Below are positions 1-12,550 of a stretch of 64,000 nucleotides of DNA, piece after piece. Location of the stretch: the NCBI GenBank assembly GCA_003415625.1, contig PYIU01000002.1, positions 4,898,001 through 4,962,000 on the forward strand, in the 5' to 3' direction. The notes under the pieces were generated by a model. It had not been told where the DNA came from, made no database searches, and worked only from the letters and a program-made list of their open reading frames with translations. The DNA comes from Aquanectria penicillioides (lineage: Eukaryota; Ascomycota; Sordariomycetes; Hypocreales; Nectriaceae). Position 1 is the first letter of the stretch. Each line of letters opens with the position of its first letter. The position numbers were made by a program, and so were the translations under genes.

Positions 1-2694
1 GAGGGGAGGCAAAAAAGAAAGGCATGAGCCTTTTCCCATCCGTCGTCCAACACTCGAACCAGCGCCACCAGGCCTTGGATGTGACCAGGAGTTCCCCCCC
101 GTCAGCGGAGACAGGTGCATCCGCACTCTCGGATCCCGGTCAAGAAGGCAACCGGAAGGTCGTTTTGGCCTGCCTGCAGCCAAGCCAAGATCCGGGGCGG
201 GTTGGTGTTTCTGGTCGTGGCTGTGGGCCTGTGGCCGCACCGACATCGATCGAGGAGGCTTTCTCCTCCAGGGTTCTCTACCCGTTGCAACACAATGTCT
301 CACAGGGCAGCAGCCCTTTTTTTTATGGCTTCCTGCACCTCCTTGTCCTCCAAGTCGTCCTTGGTTGTCGTGGACTTTTCCTCCCTCAGCCAATGTAGCA
401 CGTCGCATAATGTTTCCAGAGGCGACCCACAAACAACAACAACAATAGGCCCCTTCTAGCTGCTGTCATTGGTGTCTATATCAACCCCCTCCAAACCACG
501 ACTGGGTCCCGATGGTGTGAGACTCCTGAGGGGAACTAGCAAGGCCCACGATCGCGGTGCCTCAAGTATGAGCTGCATGAGAAACATGCTAAAGACGTAC
601 GTACATACATCCATTGTGGTAGCAGCTGTCGAAATGGGGAAACGGGACCCAAAGAAATCCACTTCCATCCCTCCCTGACTCGTATCATCTCGAGGGCTGG
701 AATGAGGGGCGATGTGGTTCACTCCGCCATTGCCAGTGCCTGCCCTCCAACTCCAACTCCCGGGCCAAGACTCCTAGGCCGCTGCAAAGAAAACCCCTGG
801 TCTCGGCCCTTGATGGATGGCTACGCCGCCGGCACTGGTTGGTTCATTGGCACTTGACTCCTTTCAAACGTTGTCTGCTCTGCCGATGATCTCCTGATCT
901 CCACGTGTATTAGCATGGTCGATGTGATTGCCAGTCATGGCCGGTCGTGGGCGGTCGTTGGAGGACGGCGATGGCCTCACAATGCCGTTATCCATCAACA
1001 GTTCACGATACATGTGCGGAGTACATGTGCCGCACATCGCACAGCTGTCCTCGCATGGCCAGCTGGCTACTGTTGGGGACTCGGCTCGGATGGACGCTGC
1101 AGTTTGATTGGGGTGACAGCCCACGACAACCTAGGCGCGCTGTCAGCCCGGACCCTACAATTCTCCGAGGGACATGGTGCGCCTCTGCCAAATCTTCCAA
1201 TGGCCACAGCCAGACTGTCGTCGTCTGGAGGTGACATGCGCCATGTCCTGTCCGAATTCGTCTGCACCCCAGTCTGGGCAAGCGGTGTGATAAAACCCCG
1301 GCCAGCAAGGCGTCTCATTTGCCCATTTGCCATTCATGGGATGGGCGGAGCGTCTTTTTGGCAGCTGCACAGAGGACAGGGCAAGGAACCTGCCCCTAAA
1401 TCGTGCGCCTCAACAGCAGCGAAACTCGGGTGGACGAACCCCATCAGCAATCACGAGACCCACGATCCTTGTTGTTCTGTTCCTAATGCCAGCAACTACT
1501 CCGTACATGTACACTGCACTACACTGCAGCAAGGTCGGCCATGATTTGGATCTTCGTGCAGCCCGTGTCCACCGCTCTGGCTCCTACATGCTCCGGCTCC
1601 TACGCCGGCTCCTACTCTTATGCTTCCCAATAACAGCCTACCTATCTACCGATACCTACTCCTACTGATCCTAATCCCCCTCTCGCTCCTGCGGGCCGAC
1701 TGTCGGTGACAGTGTCTCGTTGCAGCAGGTCGTTTTATGCGGTCCTTCTTCTGGGTCACATCGCTCTATTGACCTGTTGATCTACCAGCGCCTTTGATTA
1801 CCACGGGCCCGTCCCGCTGCGGCCTCGTGGCAAAAATACGGCCATCTGTTTGGCGGTGTCCTTGGCGCCAGTGCCAATGACGCAAATGTAATTTCAATTG
1901 CTTGGTGCGGTCCGGTTTATCCATTGACGACGGGATTTATTCCTTTCCTTCCTTTCCCTTGGACGGACTGACTGTCGTGTCGATGCTGGACCGGCTCACG
2001 CAATAACTTATCAACAGAAGACTCACCGGACGGAATATTTCCACCCGCGCCGCCATAATTCAGGGACCAATCCCTTATCATCGCCTGTTGCCGTCCCCTG
2101 CTTCCTCCCGCATCGAACGGGGCGCCCAGAGAGAGCCAAGATCGGCACGGGCGGCGCAACCCCATCACAGTAGCTCCCTCGTGTCTATCCTGAGACCACC
2201 ATCCCACAACGCTGAAGATCTCCAACTTTTAGCCCACACTTCTTGCTGGTCGGGTTTTGCTTTGCTGTCGCCGTCGTTGCTTTTTACCGGGGAGGAGGGG
2301 GAGGGGGGGCAGAGGAGCAGGTTGAGAACTGATGGTTCAACTCAATGGCTCCGAGCCTGCCGTCAGCCTCGCTACATAGCAGTTTGCTAGCCAAACACCA
2401 ACGCAAGGCTTATCTGCAAGCTCTTTCTTCAGGCTTGTCCCTTTCATTCCGGAGATTTTTTCTATAGTTCATCGCTCGTAATCTCGGGAGGCCCCCCTGA
2501 TCATCGCCGTAAGCGCCCCCTATTCGGCACAGGCTACACGCTGTAATGCTACACTCCGCACAATCACCCTCAAGTTGCGCTTGTGCCGGTCCAGCAAAAT
2601 ACCCATCATCATCATCATCACAATCAACCACACCCAGATCCCCTGTAACTGGGTATCCCCTCGGGTGCCCAGGACGATGTCCAGCCCGCCACAG

Positions 2695-2715
2695 CCCCCC
2701 CCCCCCCCCCCCCCC
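2695..2715. repeat. C21 homopolymer
   Basis: An uninterrupted run of 21 C in intergenic DNA, followed by CT-rich sequence. Its true length is unsafe given the signs of homopolymer miscalling elsewhere in the window. Confidence 0.85.
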
Positions 2716-3236
2716 TTCCCTTCCCCTTAGGATCGCCGGCTTGACGAGGCCATCCTCAGATCCCATACAACCCTCCTACATCCGCAGCATTCCCTTGCGT
2801 AGCGAGCCCCTTGCCCATGCGTCTTGCTCGCATCGATTTGTATTTTTCTACATGTCTCCCTGTTGCCCCTAGTCCTGAAACGTGTGAAGCTCTCGATAGT
2901 CTGCTCGGCTGTCAGCCCGGTTTCAGGGGGACGACTTCGGTGGTGATGGCCATCTTGGCGGGGAGACATGGGTAGCCGAGATGAGAGGGGCCTTTTCGGG
3001 GTCGGCAAGATGAGGCCCGGGAGGAGGAGAGAGGGAGGGGGCAGGAGGGGGGGGCGGACAGCCTGTCTGTGGGATGCGGAGGGCCAAGATCATTCCCCAC
3101 CGAAGAGACCCGGTGAGTGGATCGGACGGACCGCGAAGGGCCGGAGGTCGGTGCTCCACACTTTCGGCTCCGGCGCTGTGGGCAGTCCGGGACTGCCAGC
3201 AGAGGGCTCCGTCCCGACCGAGAAAGACGGCACCTA

Positions 3237-3276
3237 TTGTGTTGTGTTGTCTTGTGTTGTGTTGTCTTGTGTTGTC
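3237..3276. repeat. TGTTG/TCTTG microsatellite
   Basis: About 40 bp of imperfect pentamers alternating TTGTG and TTGTC units, in intergenic DNA upstream of the first gene. Confidence 0.8.
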
Positions 3277-3609
3277 TCGATCACGAGCTGCCGTATTTTC
3301 GCAAACCATCTCGAAACATCTCTGCAGACGTCGCTCCCCAGTTCTCTTGATCCCGTAGCTTGGCTCACCCGTCAATTTCTGCTTTCATTTCCCGAAACCT
3401 GCAGTTTGTTTCATTTCCCTTATGGATCATCGCCACTTCCATCGTCATCTAAGACCCAAGACCGCCCAACCATCCTCAACCACGAAAGCAAACTCCCAAG
3501 AAGCAAAATTTTCCTCAGGCCCAACGGCGACAATCTCCATTTTCTCCAGGGGCCCATCCGTCGTCCCATGTACCCGTCAAACAACAACACATTTCTTTTT
3601 CGTTTCTTG

Positions 3610-3629
3610 TTTTTTTTTTTTTTTTTTTT
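3610..3629. repeat. T20 homopolymer
   Basis: A run of 20 T in the region upstream of the gene at 4580. Confidence 0.8.
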
Positions 3630-4357
3630 GGACTTGGTGCGATTTCTCTGACCTGACCTGACCCGGCAACTTTAGTTTATCAACTTCCTTGGTTCGTCTC
3701 CCAACGCGGCCGGCCCAGCCCTGCCTCACAAGACCCCAAAGTCTCATCCTCAGGGTCCGGGGCCCAACGGCGGCGGCGCATGACTGGCTCAAGGTCACGC
3801 ACCAGACAATGGCGTGGCCCACCACAGGACTCGGCCTTTCTTGGGCTGGGCTCGGGTTGGTTCTAGAGCAAACAAGAGGCTCTGTGGCACCTTTTTTTTT
3901 TCCACATCTTCTCCTCTACCGCGCACGCGGGAAATCTTGTTTTCTGCGGGTGGCAGTTGGGGGGGGGGGCGGATGCCTGACGTGCATGTGCATGCCCGAC
4001 GTCATCGGCACTGGCCCTGGTGAGCAGCGCCAACTCCATATCGATAGAGGCCCAGGTTGCTGAATGGAGATCCCGTGGATGGGATAGGCTGGGAGAGGCT
4101 GGGTTGGCTGGGCAGACACGACACTGGCCTGGTGGGTGGCCCGTCGTCGGTTGTCAGTTACTTGGTTTGCATCGGGTGTTGTCATTGCGATGGATGGAGT
4201 GTGCCCATGCGGCTGTGTCCGCTCGCCATCCTTTGTGCCTTGCGCCGCCCTCTCCAACACAGGCCTCCTCGTGCTTGTCTGATTACATATAAGATCGTCC
4301 GTCTGCTCTTTCGTCCTGGTGTTGGTCTGTTCGCCACCGTACCATCATCCGTCTGTT

Positions 4358-4384
4358 CCATCCATCCATCCATCCATCCATCCA
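4358..4384. repeat. CCAT tetranucleotide repeat
   Basis: Six to seven tandem CCAT units about 200 bp upstream of the start codon at 4580, probably in the promoter or 5' leader. A similar CCAT tract occurs at 35721-35750. Confidence 0.8.
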
Positions 4385-4579
4385 CCCAAGAAACAAAGCG
4401 TCTCAGCAGCGTGACCCCACATACACCCATCACCGTCGACACTGCGCCTGTGTTTCCGTCACACGCCAGCAGAGCAAAAGATTCCCTGTCATTCCTCGAC
4501 ACTCAACTCCTTCGATCTTTTATCATCAAACTTCCGTTTGTCTTCCTTTGCGTGCCGCGCTCTTTGATCCACCTTCGCC

Positions 4580-5255
4580 ATGGGTATGTTTCCCCTCCCC
4601 CACCCCCGCCACTCCATCGCCTCGAGGGCATCGCTGACGTCACCACCCAGTCAATCGAGAGTATTCCAAAAAGCGGCTCTATCTTGAGCATCCAGAGCCC
4701 GACTACGCAGAGGTCCGGCGCCGCATCACCCGCATCATCCCAGCTCCTCCGCCTCCTCCGCCGATCATCATTGAACGGCCGCCTTTGCCTCCTCCGCCGC
4801 CCCCAGTTCAGGTCCCCAGGCCAGAACCCAAACCGGAGCCTAAGCCGGAGCCAGCCCCAGCTCCTCCTCCTCCTCCTCCTCCTCCTCCTCCCGTCGAGAA
4901 GCCCAAGCCGTCTCTACCTCCCCCTCCGCCCCCTCCGCCGCCCCCCGAGGAGCCCATCGAGGTCATCGCTGTGGATGTTGAACCGTCGCACAGGAAGCGC
5001 AGCAAGTCGCGCTCTCGCAGCCGCAGCCACCGACGGGACCGTGAGGTCATCATCGAGCGGGAGAGGCTTGTCCCTGTTCGCGTTCCCGTCCCCGTGCCGG
5101 TCCCCGTCGAACCCGAGTATGAAACGTTCCGATACGTTGAAGGGCCTCGGCGCCACGTCGTTCCTCCACCAGCCCCAGCGCCTCCCCGAAGATTACTCAC
5201 GGAAGACGAGCACTTGAGGGTGCGCATCGCGGATCGAGAGTACTATCGGCGGTAA
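4580..5255 (+). CDS. proline-rich, RS-containing hypothetical protein
   Basis: Two exons are read: 4580-4583 (ATG plus one base) and 4651-5255. They are joined across a 67 nt intron with donor GTATGT and acceptor CCCAG, and the result is 202 residues with a clean stop. The first coding exon is only four bases. Without splicing the conserved-looking N-terminus (VNREYSKKRLYLEHPEPDY, followed by a basic stretch) would be lost. The middle is poly-proline with PEPKPEP repeats. An SRSRSRSHRRDRE stretch follows, then VPVPVPV and a charged end, REYYRR. I recognise no enzyme domain, and function is unknown. RS-rich and proline-rich composition would suit an RNA-binding or scaffold role, but that is inference. 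The gene lies tail-to-tail with the CorA-like gene, 228 bp apart. Confidence 0.75.
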
Positions 5256-5483
5256 ACCAACAACACAAAATAAATTCACAAATTTCTTCTCTGTTCACTT
5301 ACGGCATTGTATGATGTAATGATGGTATTAAGTTACATGGATGGTTTCGGATGTATCAAGACGACGTATCACGCATGGAGTTAGGGCAATCTGAAATATA
5401 AACTTGTTCAAGATGGTATGACTTTTGTTTTTATTCGAACAGGCCGAATCCCATCGTTGCATAAGCCGCTTTGGAGTCTTTCC

Positions 5484-8400
5484 CTAATACCCTTCAGATC
5501 TGGCCCGACTGTGATGATAAACAGATGGAGGTGCATAGCGCCCCTGAGTTCCATATGTGCGGACTCTGGTCAAGCCATGGCCGTAATCCATCGCCATAGC
5601 TGGGCGCGAGGGGCCATAGGATGTTAGGCCATTGTCCATCGGCAGAGGTGGAGGAGGAGGCGGTGGCCCAGATGTGTAGTAACCATCATCCATGGGTTGT
5701 GCGATCATGGCTGGTCCGCTATACGCACCCGCCGACGATGGCTGAGGCTTACGCATGAGCCATCGAACAATATTCCCGAGCTCGCCCATCCACCAGAGTC
5801 CTACCAAGATAATGAAGAATGTCAACGGCAAAGCGACAGACCAATAAAGCCACTGCGATGCTTCCATATCGCGAACATCTGCCGTGTTCATGCCAAAAAT
5901 GCTGGACACAGTGCTTATTGGTAAGAAAATGATGGTGACCAGCGTGAAGGCGAAAATGGCATTCTCTTGTCGGTCCTTGTTGAAGTTCATCTTGAACGTC
6001 AGGGCTCGCTCCAGGTCGTTGGCGAACTCGGCATACCGCTTGAACTCGAACTCACGCTGCTCAATAAGTCGCGAGCACTCCATGAAAAACAGCCCGCGAA
6101 GACCGCCCGCGTCCGTCGATGAGATCTTTGATGCCACAGCTATATCCTGAGCAAACTCGTCATCAAAATCCATGTAATCATTTGCTGGCTTGTTGGGACC
6201 TGCGTCCCCTATTATCGTTCTTGGTGCTCCTGGTTGAGACTGCGGATATGCAGGGTAAGATGCCATCCCCTGGTATCTTTCTCTGCTCCTCACGGCTGAC
6301 ACTTCCTTGTTCTGAAGAGTAATTTTATGCGTGTCCACGGCTGTGAGGGTGCTTCTAATATTAGAGATGATGCTCCTTTGCTTCCAGAGAGTGCGTTTAA
6401 CAGCCACGATTTCTTGCTGCACCAAGTCAATGCGATGCTGGTACGACCGATCCGATGGCTTGGACATGATTGAGTTTTCCTGCAGGTGTTAGCAGACCTT
6501 AGCTCGTTGCCTGTTCATTATTACATACCAGAGAGTTGAGGTATTGTGAGTATGTCTGGCAGATGTCATCAGACTTTCCAACCTGATCCTGAAGTAGATT
6601 CAATAATACCAGGGACAACACTTCAAGGGGCATCATGCTTGTCCTCTCCAACAAACTCTTGTCAGGAAGGAAATGCATAAGCTTGCGCATTCCCGTGTCA
6701 ACAAGCTCCCTCGTACGAATCGTACGTCTAGTCCAAAGATCGTCAGCATTGGAACTATAGACCATGCCCATAACAGTATAGAGCCATGCAGAGACAAATT
6801 CTCGTGGCATCTCGAGATTAGCGCGCTCCTCCTCGGAAGCATAAGACATGATCTTCTGAAATGAAATCAGATTTGGGGTAAACCCCCTCAAGAAGGTTCG
6901 AACATCGGCCACTATGTCGTCAATGATTGCGCGGATATAGGTGGGTTCGATAGCTCTCAGCTTTGGTTCATAGGTCAGTCAAGTCCGTGGCGATATAACA
7001 TCAGTGACCTTACCACAAGAATCCTCCTGATTGCACCCCAGAACTTTCCTGAAGTTGGGTCTTCAAAATCCAGGGGAAGGAAAAAGCCGTGCAAGGTTTC
7101 TGCCGAGTTGAATATGTCGATTTTTTCCTCATATGCCCGGCGTACCTCATCAGAGCCATTGTCATCAACTTTTTCTGAGAGGCCGGTAAGGTATTCATAG
7201 CACTCTTTGCGAGTTGACTGTTGGCAATTCTTGTATGATTTGCGGTTCGAATACGACGTGTCCGACATGAGGAATAGATGAGCAGAGTTAAGTTGTAATT
7301 TCAAGGCGGATTCATCGACTCCTAATCCTTTGCGATTCAATTGAGGCAAAGTCAAGACATGAAGGAACTCTTCAGGATTCACGCCGGTGCTGTTCCTGGG
7401 AGTGCTGGTTTCTTCGTGTGGATCTGGCCTCAGGATCGCTCGAGCTGGTGCATCAGGACGGCTTCTGTGACTTCGTTAGCTCTGGCGTTGTGAAAGTACA
7501 AGTACATGTACACATCGGGCTGTACCCTATTTTCATAGTTATTTTGACAGTCGATCGAAATTTCGCCGCAAATTGAAGGATCCTAGGCCATTTGGCGGCG
7601 GTGAGTGCCCGGTCTTTGTGCCAGAACTCAAGATTCTTGGGCCAGAAAGCTTGGAATTTCGAGACAAAGGCCTAGATCACGTCAGATGCATCACCCGCGA
7701 GATGGAGGGGCAAATACTCACAAACCAGGTTTGACAGTCATCGACAGCAAAAGACCATGATACTGACTGGCCAAAGGAAACGAGGATACTGCCTTGGGAT
7801 CCCGCCATTAAGTCGCGGGATGGTTCAGCTTTAACCGTCAACGTCTCTGCTTGTAGGTCTTGCTGTGCCATAGTTCCGCAAGTCACCAATAGGCCTATAT
7901 ATCCCCGTCAGTTTTTCCGGCTTGAATTGGAATAATACTGTGTTCCTTACTGTTATCGATGACGACACACCACATCTGAGAAATGTGAAAGCACTCGCCG
8001 CGCTTCGCATGACCAAGTTGACAAACTGCTTGATCCATGTCCCTTTGAACGGTATTGCGAGAATACTGAGCTTGAAGTAATGTCTGGGCGGGGAATAGTG
8101 ACAAATTTGAGGCAGATAGCAATCCTGAATATTGCTCGAGTGAAAAGTACGGTAAGCAAATCCACCTAGCCGAGCCTGTTGTTGTGTCATTTTCCATCTT
8201 CTTCTTGAGAGATTTCAGGGGAACCTCGATTGAACGAGGCTCCATATAGCCGACTTTGAGTCCCTTCGGGTTATATCTTGATTTGAGAGAGTTTTTGGCG
8301 TCTGCTCGAAGCTTGGTTATGGCCCGTTTCTCTAAATCAGAGAGGCCAGACAAACGAGATATCTCAACCTACAGGGCAAGTGTCAGCGATATTTTGCCAG

Positions 8401-9447
8401 AATAGAAGAAAACTTTGACAAGAAAAGCTTACCCATAGGTCGTCAAAGTTCATTACCTCTTGGCGCACATGGCTTGTCAAGGTTAGCATCAAAATACCAA
8501 TACATGACAATACAACTTACAGCCATCTAAATAGCGACTGCTTGCGATAACTGGGACCATGGACTGTTGTCAAAATGGCACTATGTGAACCTCCAAGTTC
8601 AGAGCTCCCTGTATATTGCGAGGTCTTCACAGACACCGCCTGGGCAGTCCTCGGCTTTGCTCCCTCAGCTTTCGGCGAGACTCTTTCTTCGGACTCCGCT
8701 TGGTCACTATCCGATTCGCCATCCTTTGATGACTCTGCGATAGATTGAGACGGGAGTGAAAAATCAAATTTGTCATATGGTTCCCAATCGTCACTAGAAA
8801 CACTAGCCGGTCGAGGGGGGTGGGGTAGTACTCTGGCTCAAGGTAGGCAGAGTGGCGTTCAACTGTGTAGGGCCTTGGTTCTGGGTACGAGCCTTGGAAC
8901 CGAGAATAGTTCGGGGACTTTGACCGTGACCTAGATCGCGAACCGGGCGGGCCATAGTAGCGATCGATAGGCGGTCCAGGATTAGCAGCGTCAACTGATT
9001 CACGCCTCTGTTGGTGGTCTGGTCCTGTGTCCAAATCCGCGTCGATGGGTATCGGGGACTCAGCCAGCCTCAAATCCTCATCCGGCCCTGGCAAAGGTGC
9101 AGGTTCAGGAGGCCCATAACCCTCCTCCTCGGGTTCTACGGCAGCATAACGGCGCTCCCGTGATACAGGGGCTGGCACCTCATATCTGGCTCGGCGACGG
9201 AAATCCCTGTCGCCGCTGTCACGCCGATTCACTGGTCTTTGGTCCACGGCGCCATCAACGCTGTCATAAGTCCCGTGCCTAGGATAATCCCTTGAGTTTC
9301 GGGGCACGATTCGTTGGCGGGGTTGCTGGCACGCATCAGCCGGGTTTGCTTGAGTCTGGGGGGAACCAATAAACAAACCGGAATCAATTCTTCTCTGGCC
9401 GCAAAGCGAACGTGAGAAGAGCGGCCTGCATCGCCGCGTTGAGCCAT
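5484..9447 (-). CDS. CorA-like Mg2+ transporter-type membrane protein
   Basis: Nine exons are read on the minus strand: 9447-9379, 9325-8521, 8472-8433, 8368-7951, 7894-7722, 7671-7526, 7464-7014, 6960-6529 and 6479-5484. They give about 1,176 residues if one base is added in the G6 run at 8815-8820. The N-terminal third is disordered with an RSRSRSKSPNYSRF segment. The middle is soluble (RWICLPYFSLEQYSG, CFHISQMWCVVIDN). The C-terminus is the CorA-like part: a long helix, then TM1 ending in the GMN signature (near residue 1040), a short loop, and TM2 (ALPLTFFIILVGLWW). GMN is the selectivity-filter motif of CorA channels. The large cytosolic extension is typical of a filamentous-fungal subfamily, so ion transport is likely but unproven. 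The start at 9447 is chosen because a 53 nt intron then joins in phase. The 7525-7465 intron has a weak donor (GTACAG) and is the least certain junction. Confidence 0.82.
8815..8820. other. frame break in G6 run inside CorA-like gene
   Basis: Upstream and downstream coding frames differ by one base exactly at this G6 run (C6 on the coding strand). Adding one C makes EYYPTP continue into PRPASVSSDDWEPYDKF with no stop. No intron with usable signals bridges the two frames. It is probably a base-calling deletion; a real frameshift would remove the whole transmembrane part. Confidence 0.7.
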
Positions 9448-9943
9448 TGCAGTTTGTGGGAGGCGCTACACACAAAATCCGCGGCTCCGGTGCAGCTTCT
9501 CTTTGGCGGGACTTGACAGAGTGGCTGCTTCCTCGTCCTATGTACTCTGGCAGCGTGTCGCAAGTCACGACAATCAATCATGGCAGCCGCACTCACAGCA
9601 TCCATGCCCTTCTCGCTATTATTAAGTGGGGGCTAAATGTTGCCGATCTCCGTTTTAGTGCTTATTCCTCGGGTTCAAACACCGTGGGTTCGGACCACCT
9701 TTTAGTGCTCGCCACTAACAACCCTGGTGCGACTTCAGCACTGTCTTGACCCCATGTCACCGAGGCGACCTGCTATGACCCCCTCTCGTTCTCTCCTGAG
9801 CGCACGAATATTTCCAAATGAGCTTCTAGTGAATGGTATATACAAAGGCTTGCGAGTGCCCCCGTCTCCCGTGCAATCGCTCATTCAATCATATCGCGGT
9901 CTTCGTCTCCCAAAACAACCTTCTATAAGAGACATTGTTTAGC
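9448..9943. other. intergenic between two minus-strand genes
   Basis: About 500 bp between the start of the CorA-like gene and the stop of the BTB gene. The direct repeat TTTTAGTGCT occurs twice near 9654-9710. Nothing else is recognisable; it should contain the CorA-like promoter. Confidence 0.5.
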
Positions 9944-11360
9944 TCACAATGAGCTACCCCTGGGACGACGACCAAGGCGGGTTTGATCTCTTCCTCTGGC
10001 TGATGGAACTGCTTGTCCAAAGAGAGTATCTTCAGTGTCCAGGCTGACACGCTCGCCCTCTGCCCTGGTCTCAGCTCCTTGGTTTGCAAAGAGCTTTTTG
10101 AGCACAACTTCGGTTGCTATGGGGCTATTCACTGAGGGGTTGAGTTCTCTCATGAGCCGTCGATATTCTGCCTGGTCTAGCAAGAGTGTGTAAAAACAGT
10201 GTTGCCAACTTGTTCGAATAATGGTGAGAAAAGCAGGTTGTCGTGCCAGCCAAAAGAGGATTGCGTCAAGTATACCGGCCATTGCCAACCGCATTGGCAT
10301 CATAAGTGACCGTGGTCCCTGATGATAAAGAATGTCAAGCGCGTTTTGATAGTTCCAAGAAAATTCCATCCACTCTGTATACTGCAAGTTATGGTGAAGA
10401 TGGCTCGTCATAACCAATGTTCCCAGCTCGACTGATGTTTTTTCGACAATTCGGAGGAGATAGGCAGCCATTCTAGGGACTCGCAGATAAACAGCTGCGC
10501 AATACCCAAGGACACATCGGGGAAGGTGGATAACATTCCAAGGTCTGCTCGTATCAAACTCGCATATTTCTATCTCTATTCGCATATTCATCAGTCAGCA
10601 ATATGATACATCTCACCATAGAAGGGAGCGTAGGAAACTCACTGCCTGTGTAGATGAACCTCAGACAATGCGCCGCCGCCTCGCCGGCGCAATCCAGTTG
10701 GACTCTGGTCGATGATCCATCCTGTAGTTGCCCTTGTCAGATTTTTTATCATTTCCGGTGACTCAATGTCCTACCATGGCCGGGGGTGGGAGATTGTCCC
10801 GGAACCAGCCTGACTCAGGTTGTACAATGTTGCGGTGGACTCGAAAAGTCAGCGTGTTGGTGTGTACCACCACATCAGCGCCAAATGGCCGTGCCCATAG
10901 ACTGTGGACAGTGTCAGTCGTTTGTCTGAAAACTTCGGCATGGAGGAGAGGTCGACTTTTCTGTGGCTCGAGGGGCTGCTGCCTCAAGGATGTGACGAGA
11001 TGAGTCTGAGCATGTGGAAACCGAGCGCGTGGTAGTTGTAGGCTGGGTAGCGTCCCCAGATCGACGACAAGAAGACACTGAAGAGGCCCTAGAAGATCGA
11101 CCGCCCGCGGTTTGGGGTTGAGCTTGAGGTATGTCTGGCATTTGCAAGACCGTAGACGTAGAGGTGGTGCTGGGGAGTGCGGGAAACTCGTCAGAGTCTA
11201 TGATCGTTATCGGTTTGCGTGTCCACGGGTTGACACTCGGGGGCGAAGCCGGGCGTAGCGTTGCAGGAGGGCCTTTGTTTCGGAAAGATGCAGTTGACGG
11301 TGGCCTTGAAGATGTTGCAGGCCTCACCCAACGCCTTCCGTCTATTGAAGCTCGTTCCAT
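9944..11360 (-). CDS. BTB/POZ domain protein
   Basis: The BTB fold is visible in FGADVVVHTNTLTFRVHRNIV, followed by SGWFRDNLPPP, then LDCAGEAAAHCLRFIYTG after an intron; this is the usual fungal BTB pattern. The helical C-terminus (VLGYCAAVYLRVPRMAAYLL) also matches that family. Sure exons are roughly 10975-10775, 10721-10643 and 10575-9944, joined by introns 10774-10722 and 10642-10576 that are in phase. The N-terminal exon, from ATG 11360 to about 11022, encodes a Ser/Thr/Pro-rich segment including ITIIDSDEFPALPS. Its join to the BTB exon is uncertain: an intron at 11021-10976 with weak donor GTTTCC is in phase, and a donor GTCGAC nearer the domain is an alternative. The predicted length is about 416 residues. 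BTB proteins mediate protein-protein contacts, often as cullin-3 adaptors; no partner can be named here. Confidence 0.72.
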
Positions 11361-12550
11361 GACGAAGACGTTGCCCAAACGGCGCTGCTGTATGATGATC
11401 AAACCCCGTCCGGGTGAAGAGCTTCTCAGATTGAGGGGCAGGAGAATAGCAAGCAGGCAGTACGGCCAAACGGTACGGCGTGCAGGAGCAGTTGTAGTTG
11501 CATGGGAGTCCGTCCATGTCACACGGCTTTCAAGGTGACGCAAAACCACGGTCGATGGCCCTTGATTGTGAATCATGGATTGTTTGGCTGTGCCGGCTGT
11601 TGCCAGCTGTCGGTCGCCTGTCTGCAGCAGAGCGGCTCGTGAATCCCATACATTGTTGAGAGCGAAAGCCCGGTGTTCCATCAATTTCGGGCTCTTACAC
11701 AACAGGAGTAAAGTAGAATAGGTTAGTAATGTGGCCAAATCAGTGATTGTACGTTAACATGGATCAAGCATTCGACCAGAAATAGATATTATGTTCAAAG
11801 TCAATCAAACCAAAAAGCCGAGTCCCGCGCAACCACTAGTTGCTCCTTTAAAGCAATTCACAGCATAACCAGCCTACAATAATTGAACCCAACAATATGG
11901 TGAACAATAATAGCAAGTAAGAATTAGAATATCTGGAAGCAATAACCCAAAGCAGGAAAGTGGCAACTTAACATCAATTATACAAAGAAGAATCCCAATT
12001 CAACCAGATTCGACGATCCGAAAAAGAAAGGGATATGATTTTCTCAACCAAACCCAAACTTTTTTTTGTGTGTACAGAAAATACCAAGCCGAACTGGGTG
12101 TTTCGTCTCCGCAACACAATTCCTCGTTGCCAGCTGCCCACTGCTAACAGTTGGCAGTCTACAAGCCTCCAACGCCAAACAAATAAGTTGCCCATATCCC
12201 GTATCATCTTCTAACTTTATTGCTACTCCCTTCATTTCTATCCAGCTCCATCTTTTAAATTCTCAAAGTCATCGTTGCCAACCACAGATCCCCAAAGCTT
12301 AGCACATCCTTGCAAGCCCATGTGCTATCCAACACTGATAGGATAGTGCATTTCAATATCATATTCTTTACCTAAAGCAACTTTATTGTTCAAGTGCTCT
12401 TCTATCTGGATGTCATCTTCAACTCAAAACCAGTCCTTGGTATCCCAAGCCTGCGCAGCCCTCATTTTGCCATTCCAGAAGCTACATCACCTGCTCCCGC
12501 GAATCGCATTTACAAATGAGCTCAAACTCACTACAAGCTCCGGTATATAA
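11361..12550. other. AT-rich intergenic region
   Basis: No recognisable gene. The interval 11740-12500 is clearly more AT-rich than the flanking genes and borders a broken 2EXR gene, so it may be a decayed segment. Confidence 0.5.

Larger units (their letters stand above)
1..4579. other. gene-free region at left edge
   Basis: No open frame here has recognisable protein character, conserved motifs or a plausible splice structure on either strand. The stretch holds simple sequence instead: a C21 run at 2695-2715, a TGTTG/TCTTG tract at 3237-3276, a T20 run at 3610-3629 and a CCAT tract near 4358-4384. The last few hundred bases are pyrimidine-rich and probably act as promoter and 5' leader of the gene starting at 4580. 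An unrecognised short or noncoding gene cannot be excluded. Confidence 0.6.

Noticed and set aside
1..1544. Several overlapping frames of 60-210 codons at the left edge
   Set aside because: Composition is typical of chance frames in GC-rich DNA; no motif, splice logic or start context supports them.
8627..8810. C-terminal part of a 316-codon frame as a separate SR-rich protein
   Set aside because: The last 60 codons are out of frame with the conserved continuation; the true frame resumes after the G6 run.
9640..9725. Possible tRNA-like sequence with GGTTC motifs
   Set aside because: No acceptor stem or cloverleaf could be drawn; the repeated GGTTC motifs are unpaired.
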